A stretch of DNA of 64,000 nucleotides. Origin: Moellerella sp963519845. Its GTDB lineage: Bacteria; Pseudomonadota; Gammaproteobacteria; Enterobacterales; Enterobacteriaceae. Below the pieces are notes generated by a model. The model was not told the DNA's origin and searched no databases. It was given only the letters and a program-made list of their open reading frames with translations. The translations under genes were made by a program, and so were the position numbers. Positions within the stretch are counted from its first letter, which is position 1. The number at the start of each line of letters is the position of its first letter. This document shows positions 53,696 to 62,772 of the stretch, piece by piece. The DNA lies in assembly GCA_963519845.1 (NCBI GenBank), contig CAUQNX010000013.1, positions 1 to 64,000 of the forward strand, given 5' to 3'.

Positions 53696-54817
53696 ATGAT
53701 TGAAATTATTAAGCTGTTACTTCTTATATTGGTGGTCATACTGGCTTTACCCTTGGCGACGCTGCTAATTTATATGTTGCACCCTAAATTTGGTAAAAGT
53801 CCGACGGGTGAACGGCTGAAAATCATTCAGCAGTCACCACACTTTAAAGATGGACGCTTTCGTAATTTGAACCCAAAACCACAGATCGCCGAAGGCTATA
53901 ATCTAGTGAACGAAGTTTATAAAGCCTTTGTTCGCAAACCTAATCGTCAAAAGCCAAACCAACCTTTGCCATCAATTAAAACGGATTTAAAGCAGTTGGC
54001 GAATAATCAATTGGTCTGGTTTGGCCATTCGACACTTATTTTGAAACTGCATAATAAAATATTTTTAATTGATCCTGTAATGAGTGACCATGCCTCGCCA
54101 GTGCCCAAAACAGCTATCGCCTACGAAGGCAGTGACATTTACACTATTGATGATTTACCTGAAATTGATTATTTACTGATTTCGCACGATCACTATGACC
54201 ACTTGGACTATAAAACTATTGTTGCGCTGCAAAGCAAGGTTAAGCAGGTGATCACTGGTTTAGGTGTGGGAGCGCATTTTGAATCTTGGGGCTATGCAAA
54301 GCAAAACATCATCGAGAGAGATTGGTTTCAGTTTATTGATTTAGCTGATGGCCTGCGTATCTATTTTGAGCCTACGCATCATAACTCGGGACGTCGTTAT
54401 ACCAATTCAAAAAGCCTTTGGGTCTCTTTTGTTATTCAAAGCCCAGAATTAAAAATTTTTTATTCTGGTGATGGGGGTTATGATAACCGCTTTAAAGAGA
54501 TCGCCAAACGTCATCAGGCCTTCGATTGGGCATTGATGGAGAATGGTCAATACAATCCCGCGTGGCGCTCTGTTCATTGCTTGCCAGAAGAAGTGGCTCA
54601 AGCAACCGAAGATTTAAATGTCCAAAATATGTTGCCTATACATCACTCTAAATTTGCCCTATCTAATCATCCATGGGATGAACCTATCATCAAAATAACT
54701 CAGTATTCCCAGCAACGAAATTATCGCCTAGCGACGCCAATGATTGGCGAAACGGTGGATTTAGCCAGTAACAGGCAAAAATTTACCCAGTGGTGGAAAA
54801 ATATTGATTCGCAATGA
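53696..54817 (+). CDS. Membrane-anchored metallo-beta-lactamase-fold hydrolase
   Basis: 373 residues. An N-terminal hydrophobic segment (about 4-28) looks like an uncleaved anchor. The hydrolase domain contains the metal motif SHDHYDHLD (H-x-H-x-D-H), a downstream His in PTHHNSGRR, Asp in YSGDGGYD and a late His pair in LPIHHSKFAL. The pattern resembles the UlaG/NAPE-phospholipase-D-like branch (beta-lactamase superfamily 2), some of which act on phospholipids. Substrate not determinable. It lies 35 bp after mnmE with no clear promoter, so it may be read from the mnmE transcript. Confidence 0.78.
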   Translation: MIEIIKLLLLILVVILALPLATLLIYMLHPKFGKSPTGERLKIIQQSPHFKDGRFRNLNPKPQIAEGYNLVNEVYKAFVRKPNRQKPNQPLPSIKTDLKQLANNQLVWFGHSTLILKLHNKIFLIDPVMSDHASPVPKTAIAYEGSDIYTIDDLPEIDYLLISHDHYDHLDYKTIVALQSKVKQVITGLGVGAHFESWGYAKQNIIERDWFQFIDLADGLRIYFEPTHHNSGRRYTNSKSLWVSFVIQSPELKIFYSGDGGYDNRFKEIAKRHQAFDWALMENGQYNPAWRSVHCLPEEVAQATEDLNVQNMLPIHHSKFALSNHPWDEPIIKITQYSQQRNYRLATPMIGETVDLASNRQKFTQWWKNIDSQ

Positions 54818-55040
54818 TTTTTCTACTTAATCTATTATGTTTTAATTTAAGCACTTCTTTTCATCTCACTGATTTATTCTGCTCCTCGTATTACGCCATT
54901 ACTGTTTCTTTTTTTATGGGATTTCTTATACCCTTTAAGATATTTGCAAAACATATTACCCAAGCATTATAGCTATTTACATAACTTTTTAGCGTTCTTT
55001 AATCAACAGAGAATGCGGCTTTAATACGGGGTGAAATGCG

Positions 55041-56630
55041 ATGAAATCGATTCAACTTAATGGAAAAACGATAAGAATCAATGATATTCTCTCTATAGGG
55101 AAAGAAAAAAAACCAGTCAATTTATCTATTGAAGGGGTGCAGCGGGCAGCCAGAGGGCATGATATTTTATTAGCGGCAGCGCAAAGTGGAATGCCAATTT
55201 ATGGATTAACCACGGGTGTTGGTTGGAATAAAGATAGGCCTGTATTTGGTGAAAATGGAAAGCTGGACCCTGAATTAATCTATTTATCTGAGTGCTTTAA
55301 TAAAAATCTAGTCTATTCACATTCAGCGGCCGTTGGTGATTTTATGCCACTAACACTTGTCAGAATGGCAATGGCGATACGGTTGAATCAGTTTTTAACT
55401 GGGCATACGGGGGTCAGTGCTGAACTTATTTGTATGTATCAAACCTTTCTCAATCACGATATTACTCCTTTAGTTCCTCAGGGAGGAAGTGTAGGGGCTG
55501 CGGATATTCTGCCCGCTGCTCATATGACACTCGCCATGATAGGTGAATGGGATGTGATATATCAGGAAAAAAGGCAAAATGCGAAAATGGTTTTGGATCA
55601 GTTAAATATAAAACCATTAAAATTGTTCGCCAAAGATGCACTATCTTCATTTTCGCATAATGCATTATTGATAGCTTATAGCATTGATATTATAGATAAA
55701 ATAGAACACCTATTATCAGTTTCGCCAAAAGTAGTTGCTCTATCCTTAGAGGGTATGAATGGAAATATTTCCCCTTATTTAGAGCAAACTATCAGCCAAA
55801 GAGCTATGCCAAATATTTCACGGGTTGCTGAACAAGTGCTTTCAATGTTGGAAGGCTCATTTTTGTGGCAAGCGGATAAAAATCGAGTGTTACAAGATCC
55901 GTTATCATTAAGAGGAGCTCATTGGGCAATTGCGGCTGCGCAATCGGAATTAATTAGTCTACATCATATCATTGATATTCACATAAATAGCTCTGATGAT
56001 AATCCGGTTATTATTCAAGATAATAGAGAAAATAAATATTACGAATCTTCTCAGGTAAAAAGTTATGAGATTCACCATAATAATACTTATGGCGCGATTT
56101 ATCCTTCAGCTAATTTTGAATCTGTACAGATAGTGATTAAGTTGCAATCTTTGGGAGTGGCGATTGCACATATTTGTCGTGATGCGGTTTACCGTACGTT
56201 GAAATTATCTGATCCTAAATTTACCCAACTTAGTCGATTTTTAATGACGGCTGATAATAAAGGCCATGGTTTTGGTGCTATACAACATAGCTCTATTGCT
56301 TTTTTGACTGAATTGCGTTCATTAATTAATCCTTGTTCATTGGATGGAATTGCAGCAGTAGGTGAGATTGAAGATACTTATTCAAATGGTATGCTCGTTG
56401 GTCAAAAATTATTAAAAGGAATTGATAATAGCTATTATATTTTAGCTATTGAATTATTACATAGTACTCAGGCGATTGATTTGAGGCTAACTGATAATAA
56501 TAAAATTATTATTGGTAAAAAAACTCAATTAATTAAAGATAATTTTAGAAAACAGATAAAGTTTTTTGATAAAGATCGACCGATTAGCATCGATATTGAA
56601 TTAGCGAAGCAATTTATTGAGTATATGTAG
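55041..56630 (+). CDS. HAL/PAL-family aromatic amino acid lyase-like protein without an MIO triad
   Basis: 529 residues, the family length. Recognisable lyase features: the catalytic Tyr loop YGLTTGVG (Tyr54; HutH has YGINTGFG), LQDPLSLRG (family QDxYSxRC, Arg kept, Tyr lost), SSDDNPVI, and C-terminal ED and ILAIELLHSTQAIDLR. The segment normally GSVGASGDLAPL, whose Ala-Ser-Gly cyclises to MIO, reads GGSVGAADILPAAH (residues 148-161), one residue shorter and without Ser. Ammonia-lyase activity by the usual mechanism is therefore unlikely. The gene is AT-rich and stands alone between mnmE's neighbour and the heme operon. True reaction unknown. Confidence 0.8.
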   Translation: MKSIQLNGKTIRINDILSIGKEKKPVNLSIEGVQRAARGHDILLAAAQSGMPIYGLTTGVGWNKDRPVFGENGKLDPELIYLSECFNKNLVYSHSAAVGDFMPLTLVRMAMAIRLNQFLTGHTGVSAELICMYQTFLNHDITPLVPQGGSVGAADILPAAHMTLAMIGEWDVIYQEKRQNAKMVLDQLNIKPLKLFAKDALSSFSHNALLIAYSIDIIDKIEHLLSVSPKVVALSLEGMNGNISPYLEQTISQRAMPNISRVAEQVLSMLEGSFLWQADKNRVLQDPLSLRGAHWAIAAAQSELISLHHIIDIHINSSDDNPVIIQDNRENKYYESSQVKSYEIHHNNTYGAIYPSANFESVQIVIKLQSLGVAIAHICRDAVYRTLKLSDPKFTQLSRFLMTADNKGHGFGAIQHSSIAFLTELRSLINPCSLDGIAAVGEIEDTYSNGMLVGQKLLKGIDNSYYILAIELLHSTQAIDLRLTDNNKIIIGKKTQLIKDNFRKQIKFFDKDRPISIDIELAKQFIEYM

Positions 56631-56682
56631 TTGTCTTTATAGGCTATTTATATTTTATTTATAGTAGAGATAGGGGTTAAAA

Positions 56683-56726
56683 TGGCTATTATTTCATTAA
56701 AAGTAATGTATTAGAGCTTAATAGCC
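56683..56726. repeat. Inverted repeat between convergent lyase and tonB genes
   Basis: GGCTATTA (56684-56691) and TAATAGCC (56719-56726) flank an AT-rich 27-nt loop. It could act as a weak bidirectional terminator. Confidence 0.4.
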
Positions 56727-56741
56727 AATTTTAATATAGCC

Positions 56742-57470
56742 TCAATTAATTTTAAATAATATATTTACCACAATGATATTTTTTATTTCTACTGGTTTTT
56801 TTCCAATAGAACGAAATTTCTTCGTGGCCTCAATAGCTGCATTATCTAACATTTCATATCCTGATGATTTACCAATATTAATATTATATATTGAACCATC
56901 TGGGCTAATATTCATTTCAAGAGTCACTTTTCCTTCATAACCTAATTTACGGGCTTTTCTCGGGTATTTTTTATGTTTTTCAATTTCAATTTTAAGTTTA
57001 GATAGATAGTCATTGGTTAATTTCCCCTTATCACCTTTAACGGTATCACTCCCTTTATTTATATCTCCACCTAATTGAGTGATATTATTTTGACCTTTGG
57101 TATCACTCTTATTTTTAGCTTGTTGTTGGTTATTATCGATACTTTTTTTATTTTCAGGTTTATTGTTCCTCTCTTTATCTTTTTTATCTGTTTTTTTATT
57201 CACTGTCTTAATTGGGATATAAATATCACCAATACTTGGCGTAGGTTCTATATGTGGATAAATAATATCAGGCTCGATTGCCTTGTTTTCTGCACTATCT
57301 GATGCAGCAACTAAGGTCACCGACATTATGGGTGACTCAGTTCCTTGGCTGATAAATTGATCTATTGGCAGGGGTAAGGCTGCGCCGAAGCACAGCCAGT
57401 AAATAACCCAATGCAAACAAATCGATATCAGTCCTCCAATTAATAAATTGGATGATTGAAGTATTTGCAT
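56742..57470 (-). CDS. TonB-family energy transducer dedicated to the heme receptor
   Basis: 242-residue inner-membrane/periplasmic protein. One N-terminal membrane helix (about 10-32, LIGGLISICLHWVIYWLCFG). A Lys/Asn/Asp-rich spacer (about 85-160) replaces the usual Pro-rich rod. The C-terminal TonB domain is GYEGKVTLEMNISPDGSIYN and SSGYEMLDNAAIEA. It is 26 bp after the TonB-dependent receptor, hence dedicated to it. No exbB or exbD lies in the window, so it must borrow the housekeeping motor. Confidence 0.88.
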   Translation of the reverse strand: MQILQSSNLLIGGLISICLHWVIYWLCFGAALPLPIDQFISQGTESPIMSVTLVAASDSAENKAIEPDIIYPHIEPTPSIGDIYIPIKTVNKKTDKKDKERNNKPENKKSIDNNQQQAKNKSDTKGQNNITQLGGDINKGSDTVKGDKGKLTNDYLSKLKIEIEKHKKYPRKARKLGYEGKVTLEMNISPDGSIYNINIGKSSGYEMLDNAAIEATKKFRSIGKKPVEIKNIIVVNILFKIN

Positions 57471-57496
57471 TAATAAATTACCTAATTAAATTAGCT

Positions 57497-60400
57497 TTAA
57501 AATTGACTCGTTAACATTAATTTAAATGTCCTACCCGGTGCTGGCATCATTGAACGTGTTAATGGATCTAGATAATATTCATCTAGCATATTAGTTCCAA
57601 TTAGCTCTACCGTGGTGTCAGGAGTTATTTTATAGCTGACATAGGCATCTAAAGTAAATACCTGATTCCAGCGAACTGGATTGTTATTGGTTCCATCAAG
57701 AAAATAACTTGGGTATAATTTTTGTAATTTAACTTCATCTTTATTAATCACACGACTATGATAAACAAATCGACTGCCTAATTTTAGTTTTTCATCCATT
57801 AGTCTTACACCAATATTACCGTGAATAGAATATTTTGGTGGGAGTGCAGTACGCAAAAAACCACCAGGATAGCCGCCATCAATGCAGTGAGGAATATCCA
57901 AATTATTAAACATATTGTAACTAACATAACTGTCTTCATCACAAACTTTAGTTTTTAAATTATAATAGGTACCAATATCACTAAAAAATAGGCCATTATC
58001 ATATCTAGCTTGAAGTTCAATACCACTAATGAGTTGTTTATCCATTTGAATTCGTTGAGTGAGACTATTACGCTCAAATACATTTTCCAATTGCATATCA
58101 AAATAACTAATTTTAATATCTGCATGGTTTTTGGTATTAAGTAGTGAAGAGAGATCATAGACATTACCCACTTCAAAGGTTCTTGAGCGTTCAGGCTCAA
58201 ATTGCTTACCTACTTTAGTATATTGAGCTCCAGAAAAGCTACTAGTATCTTCATAGAGAGATGGCATACGTACCGCTTCGGCATAACGTATATAGATCCG
58301 CCAGTCATCGGTTACATTAAGAGAGGCGCTAAGTATTGGAGCCCAGTCTGAATTACTTCGTTTGGGTTTCTGTGCATATAAATCATGAGCTTTCCGAGTA
58401 TTCATAAAATCTAAAACGGGATCTCCTGCATTCTTTATCGGAAAGACAATATATTTATTAACGAATTTTCCGATATAGGGATCAAAAACTTTTTCATTAA
58501 TATCTATCTGACCATTATAGAATTTATTTTGTTCCATAGTGATTTGACCTGATTCTTTATCAACGGGCTGTTCAAATATAATACGTTGATAACGTAGGCC
58601 ACCTTTATTTAATTCTTTGGTCGAATTAAGAAAACCCCATTTATATTTAGCTCTTATGGATGATCTTTCTTTTTCTAATTCATTTATTTTATTTTGTTTT
58701 ATTGAGCTAAATAATATATTTTTTTTTATGCTTTCATATTTTTCAGTTTGAAGTTTATAATATTCGTTATATAGACTTTTCTCAAGATTATAATCGTCAT
58801 TTTCTGTGACTGTAATTACTTGATAATATTCCGTGCTCAGAGCAAGCCTTTCCCGACTTTTTGCTACCATACCATTATTTTTTGCTCGATGTTTATTTAC
58901 AAAGTCATCTATAGACCAATAGCTATTATATTGTGCACCCGCATTAAAGCTAAGGCGTTCAACTGGTGTCCAGTTAATGTTAAAACCTAAATGAAATTCT
59001 TGTCGACGACCTTCTCGTGGCGGTGAAAAAGTGAAAATTTCATAATTACTTTCAAAAGGATTGCCATTGGTGAGTTTTTCATATTGAAAGTTACCGAACA
59101 AACTAAGTTTTGTCTGTTTAGCCAGCTGCATCTCATTTTTAAGGTTAACTCCCCAACGATTATTATGCGTATGATTACTAGCTGTATCGATTAAGCTACG
59201 GTCGATTATAGTATTGTTGTAAACAAAATCCATTTGCGTGGGATAGCGCGGAAATCCACCTGCGGTATTTAGTTTACCATCAGTGTGATTAAACCACAGG
59301 CTAGAAGAGAGGTTGAGATAGGTATTATTATCAGATTTGAATTTATAATTGATGCTACCTGCTTTTTGATATATACGACCTTCAGGCCATTGAGGTAGTA
59401 AGTTGTTTTCTGGTACAAACATCGATAGACGGGATGGCATAATATCACCAAACTGACTTTGGGTATTTCTAAAGGTAAAATTTAGCGCTTGCTCATCATT
59501 AATATGCCAATTATTTTTAATCAGCAGCGTATCCATAGAATTGGAGGTATTTAGTACTTCATGCCCGGGGTGATATACGTTGGCGGCAAAAGGTAAGAAG
59601 GGATCAACAAAACTTGCTCTTTTAGAGTAAGCATCAGGATGAGCTGAGTATCTCTCTTTATCTTCCTCAGTAAAAGGCTTTGAGTAATTATTGGACCCAC
59701 GGTGGCCACTAAAAAAATTACCTGATTTTCGCTGACTAAAAGCTAGCATAAAATCAAAGTGCTCTTGACGAAAACCAAGACCAACGCGATAAGCGCTATC
59801 ATCGATACCATGTAATGTATGTTTTTTTCTATTGCTGGTATGTATATTAATATCCTTATCATCAAATGCGTAGCGATTTAGTAACCTATGATAACTATTA
59901 CGATAATCTTCACCATAAATAAGATGGGGTAGTCTAGGTTTTATGGAGTTATTACTCATCTCCATACGCACATTTATACCAAAGGAGTCTCCCTCTTTAA
60001 CCACATCATCGACTCTAATCGTCTCTATCGCTATACCTCCACCGATTGAACTTTTGAGATTCTGTGAAAGTGTAGGCCCTTTTTCAATTTCGATGCTACG
60101 TATCATATTGGGATCAAGGTAGTTTCTATTATTAGCACCATAATAACCCCGGTAGGCCGTGATCGCTTGCTCAGTACCATCAACGGTAATGGGAATGCGT
60201 CCTTGCCCTTGAATACCGCGAATATTAGGATCAATAGCCCCACCATTACGGGTTTCACCACTAAAAACCCCCACAGTACCTTTAAACAGATCACCGGATG
60301 AAGTCCCTTTAAATCGCTCAATCTCCTCTTTGCCAAGATAGACATTGGAAATATCTTTATCATAAATATTGTCATATCCCTGGGTATCAGAGTCTGTTTT

Positions 60401-60538
60401 TTCAGACACATTGATATCACCAATATGTGTTTTTTTATCTTCAGATTTATCATTAGGCGCAGAGAGAGCTGTGGTGCTCGATAATAGTAACGAAATAGAC
60501 AGGGCAAGCCGCGAGTAACGGCCAGTGAATTGAGACAT
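57497..60538 (-). CDS. TonB-dependent outer-membrane receptor, probable hemophilin/heme receptor
   Basis: About 1013 residues. Signal peptide residues 1-26 (cut after ALSA). A TonB-box-like DINVSEK lies near the mature start; the plug has RGIQGQGRIPITVDGTEQ, and the 22-strand barrel ends GRTFKLMLTSQF with terminal Phe. Residues about 570-700 are an unusually charged Lys/Glu/Tyr-rich segment, probably an extracellular loop. The frame extends 23 codons upstream, but AAGGAT precedes the ATG at 60538 and a proper signal sequence starts there. It is 34 bp after the Slam gene and 26 bp before tonB. Confidence 0.9.
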   Translation of the reverse strand: MSQFTGRYSRLALSISLLLSSTTALSAPNDKSEDKKTHIGDINVSEKTDSDTQGYDNIYDKDISNVYLGKEEIERFKGTSSGDLFKGTVGVFSGETRNGGAIDPNIRGIQGQGRIPITVDGTEQAITAYRGYYGANNRNYLDPNMIRSIEIEKGPTLSQNLKSSIGGGIAIETIRVDDVVKEGDSFGINVRMEMSNNSIKPRLPHLIYGEDYRNSYHRLLNRYAFDDKDINIHTSNRKKHTLHGIDDSAYRVGLGFRQEHFDFMLAFSQRKSGNFFSGHRGSNNYSKPFTEEDKERYSAHPDAYSKRASFVDPFLPFAANVYHPGHEVLNTSNSMDTLLIKNNWHINDEQALNFTFRNTQSQFGDIMPSRLSMFVPENNLLPQWPEGRIYQKAGSINYKFKSDNNTYLNLSSSLWFNHTDGKLNTAGGFPRYPTQMDFVYNNTIIDRSLIDTASNHTHNNRWGVNLKNEMQLAKQTKLSLFGNFQYEKLTNGNPFESNYEIFTFSPPREGRRQEFHLGFNINWTPVERLSFNAGAQYNSYWSIDDFVNKHRAKNNGMVAKSRERLALSTEYYQVITVTENDDYNLEKSLYNEYYKLQTEKYESIKKNILFSSIKQNKINELEKERSSIRAKYKWGFLNSTKELNKGGLRYQRIIFEQPVDKESGQITMEQNKFYNGQIDINEKVFDPYIGKFVNKYIVFPIKNAGDPVLDFMNTRKAHDLYAQKPKRSNSDWAPILSASLNVTDDWRIYIRYAEAVRMPSLYEDTSSFSGAQYTKVGKQFEPERSRTFEVGNVYDLSSLLNTKNHADIKISYFDMQLENVFERNSLTQRIQMDKQLISGIELQARYDNGLFFSDIGTYYNLKTKVCDEDSYVSYNMFNNLDIPHCIDGGYPGGFLRTALPPKYSIHGNIGVRLMDEKLKLGSRFVYHSRVINKDEVKLQKLYPSYFLDGTNNNPVRWNQVFTLDAYVSYKITPDTTVELIGTNMLDEYYLDPLTRSMMPAPGRTFKLMLTSQF

Positions 60539-60572
60539 GGTATCCTTACCTTTTTTGCATAAAACGGTATAA

Positions 60573-61919
60573 CTAAAAATGACGCTCAAAATAGATTTGA
60601 ACCTCATTGCGTCTATGGCTATAGAGCCAATTGACGTTACTCACAATCCTTTGATGAGAAAAAGTAAAAATGGGTGTAAAACCCATAAGCTGCCAATTTT
60701 TAGTTTTTATTTTTAACCGCGTTCCTAGAGTCGTATCACGTCTTTGAGCGCGCAAAATGGCATTAGTATATTGAAATTGATCTCGATCCCAATGAAAGGC
60801 GATATCAGGTTCAAAATAAGTGAATCCTTGCCAGCGGATACCTGCGAGTAGCTCTAGCTGGTGATAATCCTTACTGATATCTCTGTGTTGATGGCGAGAG
60901 TATTGAGTGAGTTGATAAAAAGTACCTATTGGTATAGTTCTGCTGATAATAAAGCGATGATAAGAGTGTGAACCATCGCTATAACGGCGTGTAGGGTGTT
61001 GCTGATATTTGATTTCTTGGCCAGCCATTAGTGTCCACTGATTGAGAAATGTTGGTTGCCAATAGGCATCCCATTTGAGACCTATGCCATAATATTGAGC
61101 ACCAGCACCATCATTATTGTAGTAACCTCTTGGTCCAAAATGTAATTGGTACTGGGAGTGTCGATATTGATAGTAAGAATAAAGTGTTAATGATGTTTCA
61201 TTATATTCTTGATGGTCAAAATATTGCTTTTGACTAGCAAATAGTTGGTTTAACCAATAGTGGTTGGGATTGATCATTTTTTGATGGGTGAGTTCGCTAT
61301 ATAGCAATAATCCGTGGGCGGGATACTGTTTTGGGGCTCTCCACTCATTTAGACATTTTTGCGATTGTAGATCTCTTTTATCACATTGGGTTTTTCCGTC
61401 AGAGGATTTATTAATATTATCTTGATATTGATAACCTATATGTATATGTCCACTTAGGTTTTTTTTTCTTGATTGATTAGCAAATAGAGAACTCAGTCGT
61501 TGCTTGACCGTAATGGGTAATTTTTCATCTGCTAATAATTCATTAGCTATTCTTTTGGCTTGTTGTTTATTATTATTGATTAAATATATTTTTGTTAATT
61601 CTAATTTAACGCGTAAAAAATCAGGCTGTAAAATAATTGCTTGATTAAATAAATTAATAGCCTCAATATAATTGTTATCTTTTACCGCTAACATTCCTTT
61701 TATAAAATAGTACAGACTGTGATTCTTACCAAAATTAAATTCGATTGTATTGGCATAATCATCCATAGCTGACCAGTTTTTTTGGTTTACTGCTTGAAAT
61801 ACAGACACGTAGAAATCCTTTTCATTATGGCTGTTAATTAATTTTTGGCAATTAGCGAATTGTATTGAATTTAAATATAATGTAAATAGTAATAATATTA
61901 AGTTGGTTTGTTTATTCAT
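60573..61919 (-). CDS. Slam-type outer-membrane translocator (type XI secretion, DUF560)
   Basis: 448 residues. The N-terminal signal sequence is followed by TPR-like helices (about 35-145; NYIEAINLFNQAIILQPDFLRVKLELTKIYL). A C-terminal beta-barrel from about 155 (HIHIGYQYQDNINKSSDG) ends YFERHF with terminal Phe. This is the architecture of Slam proteins, which carry TbpB-barrel cargo to the surface or out of the cell. It sits between the cargo gene and the receptor gene. Xenorhabdus HrpB-like proteins are the probable closest functional relatives (from memory). Confidence 0.88.
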   Translation of the reverse strand: MNKQTNLILLLFTLYLNSIQFANCQKLINSHNEKDFYVSVFQAVNQKNWSAMDDYANTIEFNFGKNHSLYYFIKGMLAVKDNNYIEAINLFNQAIILQPDFLRVKLELTKIYLINNNKQQAKRIANELLADEKLPITVKQRLSSLFANQSRKKNLSGHIHIGYQYQDNINKSSDGKTQCDKRDLQSQKCLNEWRAPKQYPAHGLLLYSELTHQKMINPNHYWLNQLFASQKQYFDHQEYNETSLTLYSYYQYRHSQYQLHFGPRGYYNNDGAGAQYYGIGLKWDAYWQPTFLNQWTLMAGQEIKYQQHPTRRYSDGSHSYHRFIISRTIPIGTFYQLTQYSRHQHRDISKDYHQLELLAGIRWQGFTYFEPDIAFHWDRDQFQYTNAILRAQRRDTTLGTRLKIKTKNWQLMGFTPIFTFSHQRIVSNVNWLYSHRRNEVQIYFERHF

Positions 61920-61943
61920 AGGATTAACTTTAAGCTAAGGGAT

Positions 61944-61972
61944 AAAAAAACACCGGGATATCCCCGGTGTTT
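61944..61972 (-). terminator. Terminator between cargo and Slam genes
   Basis: Read leftwards: AAACACCGGG, 5-nt loop, CCCGGTGTTT followed by four more T residues. A strong rho-independent terminator placed 23 bp past the cargo stop and 24 bp before the Slam start. It should make the secreted protein far more abundant than its translocator. Confidence 0.85.
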
Positions 61973-61995
61973 GGTCATATTATTACAGTAAATAG

Positions 61996-62772
61996 TTAAT
62001 CTTGTTTTTTGCCGGCGAAGGCAGAATCATAATGGCTATTGTTTTCAAACGTTGCGATACCAGCTAATGAACTGGCCTGATCATTAAAGAAGTGTCCATC
62101 AGTTTTCCCTGCAATATCTTCATTTCCAGAGATTACAATCTTAGCATTGCCATCAAAGCTAGCGGTTACAGGTTGAATATTGGCATCAATATTAAGCGTA
62201 AATAGATGGTTGGCTAAATTACCTTCTAGCTTATTTGTTTCAAAATTGGCAACTAAATCACCTGTGGTTGGACCATTTTGCCCATAATTTCCGCTTATTA
62301 CAGTAGTGCTATAGGTCGCGCTACCTGACGTTGGCATATTGGTGGTAATATTCTCTCCTGCATAGTAAACATTGCGATAGGCGGTAGTATCTTGCTCATA
62401 TTTCCACTCACCAAAGTAAACTTCTTCATCTGCAACTTTTTGAAAACGAAGAAAACCGTTATTTCTCGGATGATTCTGTCCTGAAGTTGATGAGGTATCA
62501 TAAGTGCCATGGGCATCTTGTGGTGTAGGGTTTGCTTCGGTACCAAGAAGTCCTTTGAAACCAATTTTCATACCGCGAGCAATACTTGATATACCAATAC
62601 CGGGTGAGCCAACGGGGGCTGGGTGAGCAGGTATATTAAGCTGAGATGGGCCAACATTAATTGTTCGCGTTTGCCCCGTCACATCATCAGACTTATTAAA
62701 ACCAACCTCCGCCTGCGCGGTACTAACTAAGCCAATAGAACTAATGAGAATGAAATAATTTAATTTTCTCAT
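61996..62772 (-). CDS. Hemophilin-like secreted heme-binding protein (type XI cargo)
   Basis: 258 residues. A signal peptide ends TAQA (residue 21) and is followed by Glu, with no lipobox Cys, so it is a soluble secreted form rather than a surface lipoprotein. The N-terminal handle domain (about 45-140) is the ligand-binding part in hemophilins. The C-terminal eight-strand TbpB-like barrel includes FDGNAKIVISGNED and LAGIATFENNSHYDSAFAGKKQ, the recognition module for Slam. Ribosome site AAGGAGG is near-perfect. First gene of the operon, with a terminator behind it. Confidence 0.85.
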   Translation of the reverse strand: MRKLNYFILISSIGLVSTAQAEVGFNKSDDVTGQTRTINVGPSQLNIPAHPAPVGSPGIGISSIARGMKIGFKGLLGTEANPTPQDAHGTYDTSSTSGQNHPRNNGFLRFQKVADEEVYFGEWKYEQDTTAYRNVYYAGENITTNMPTSGSATYSTTVISGNYGQNGPTTGDLVANFETNKLEGNLANHLFTLNIDANIQPVTASFDGNAKIVISGNEDIAGKTDGHFFNDQASSLAGIATFENNSHYDSAFAGKKQD

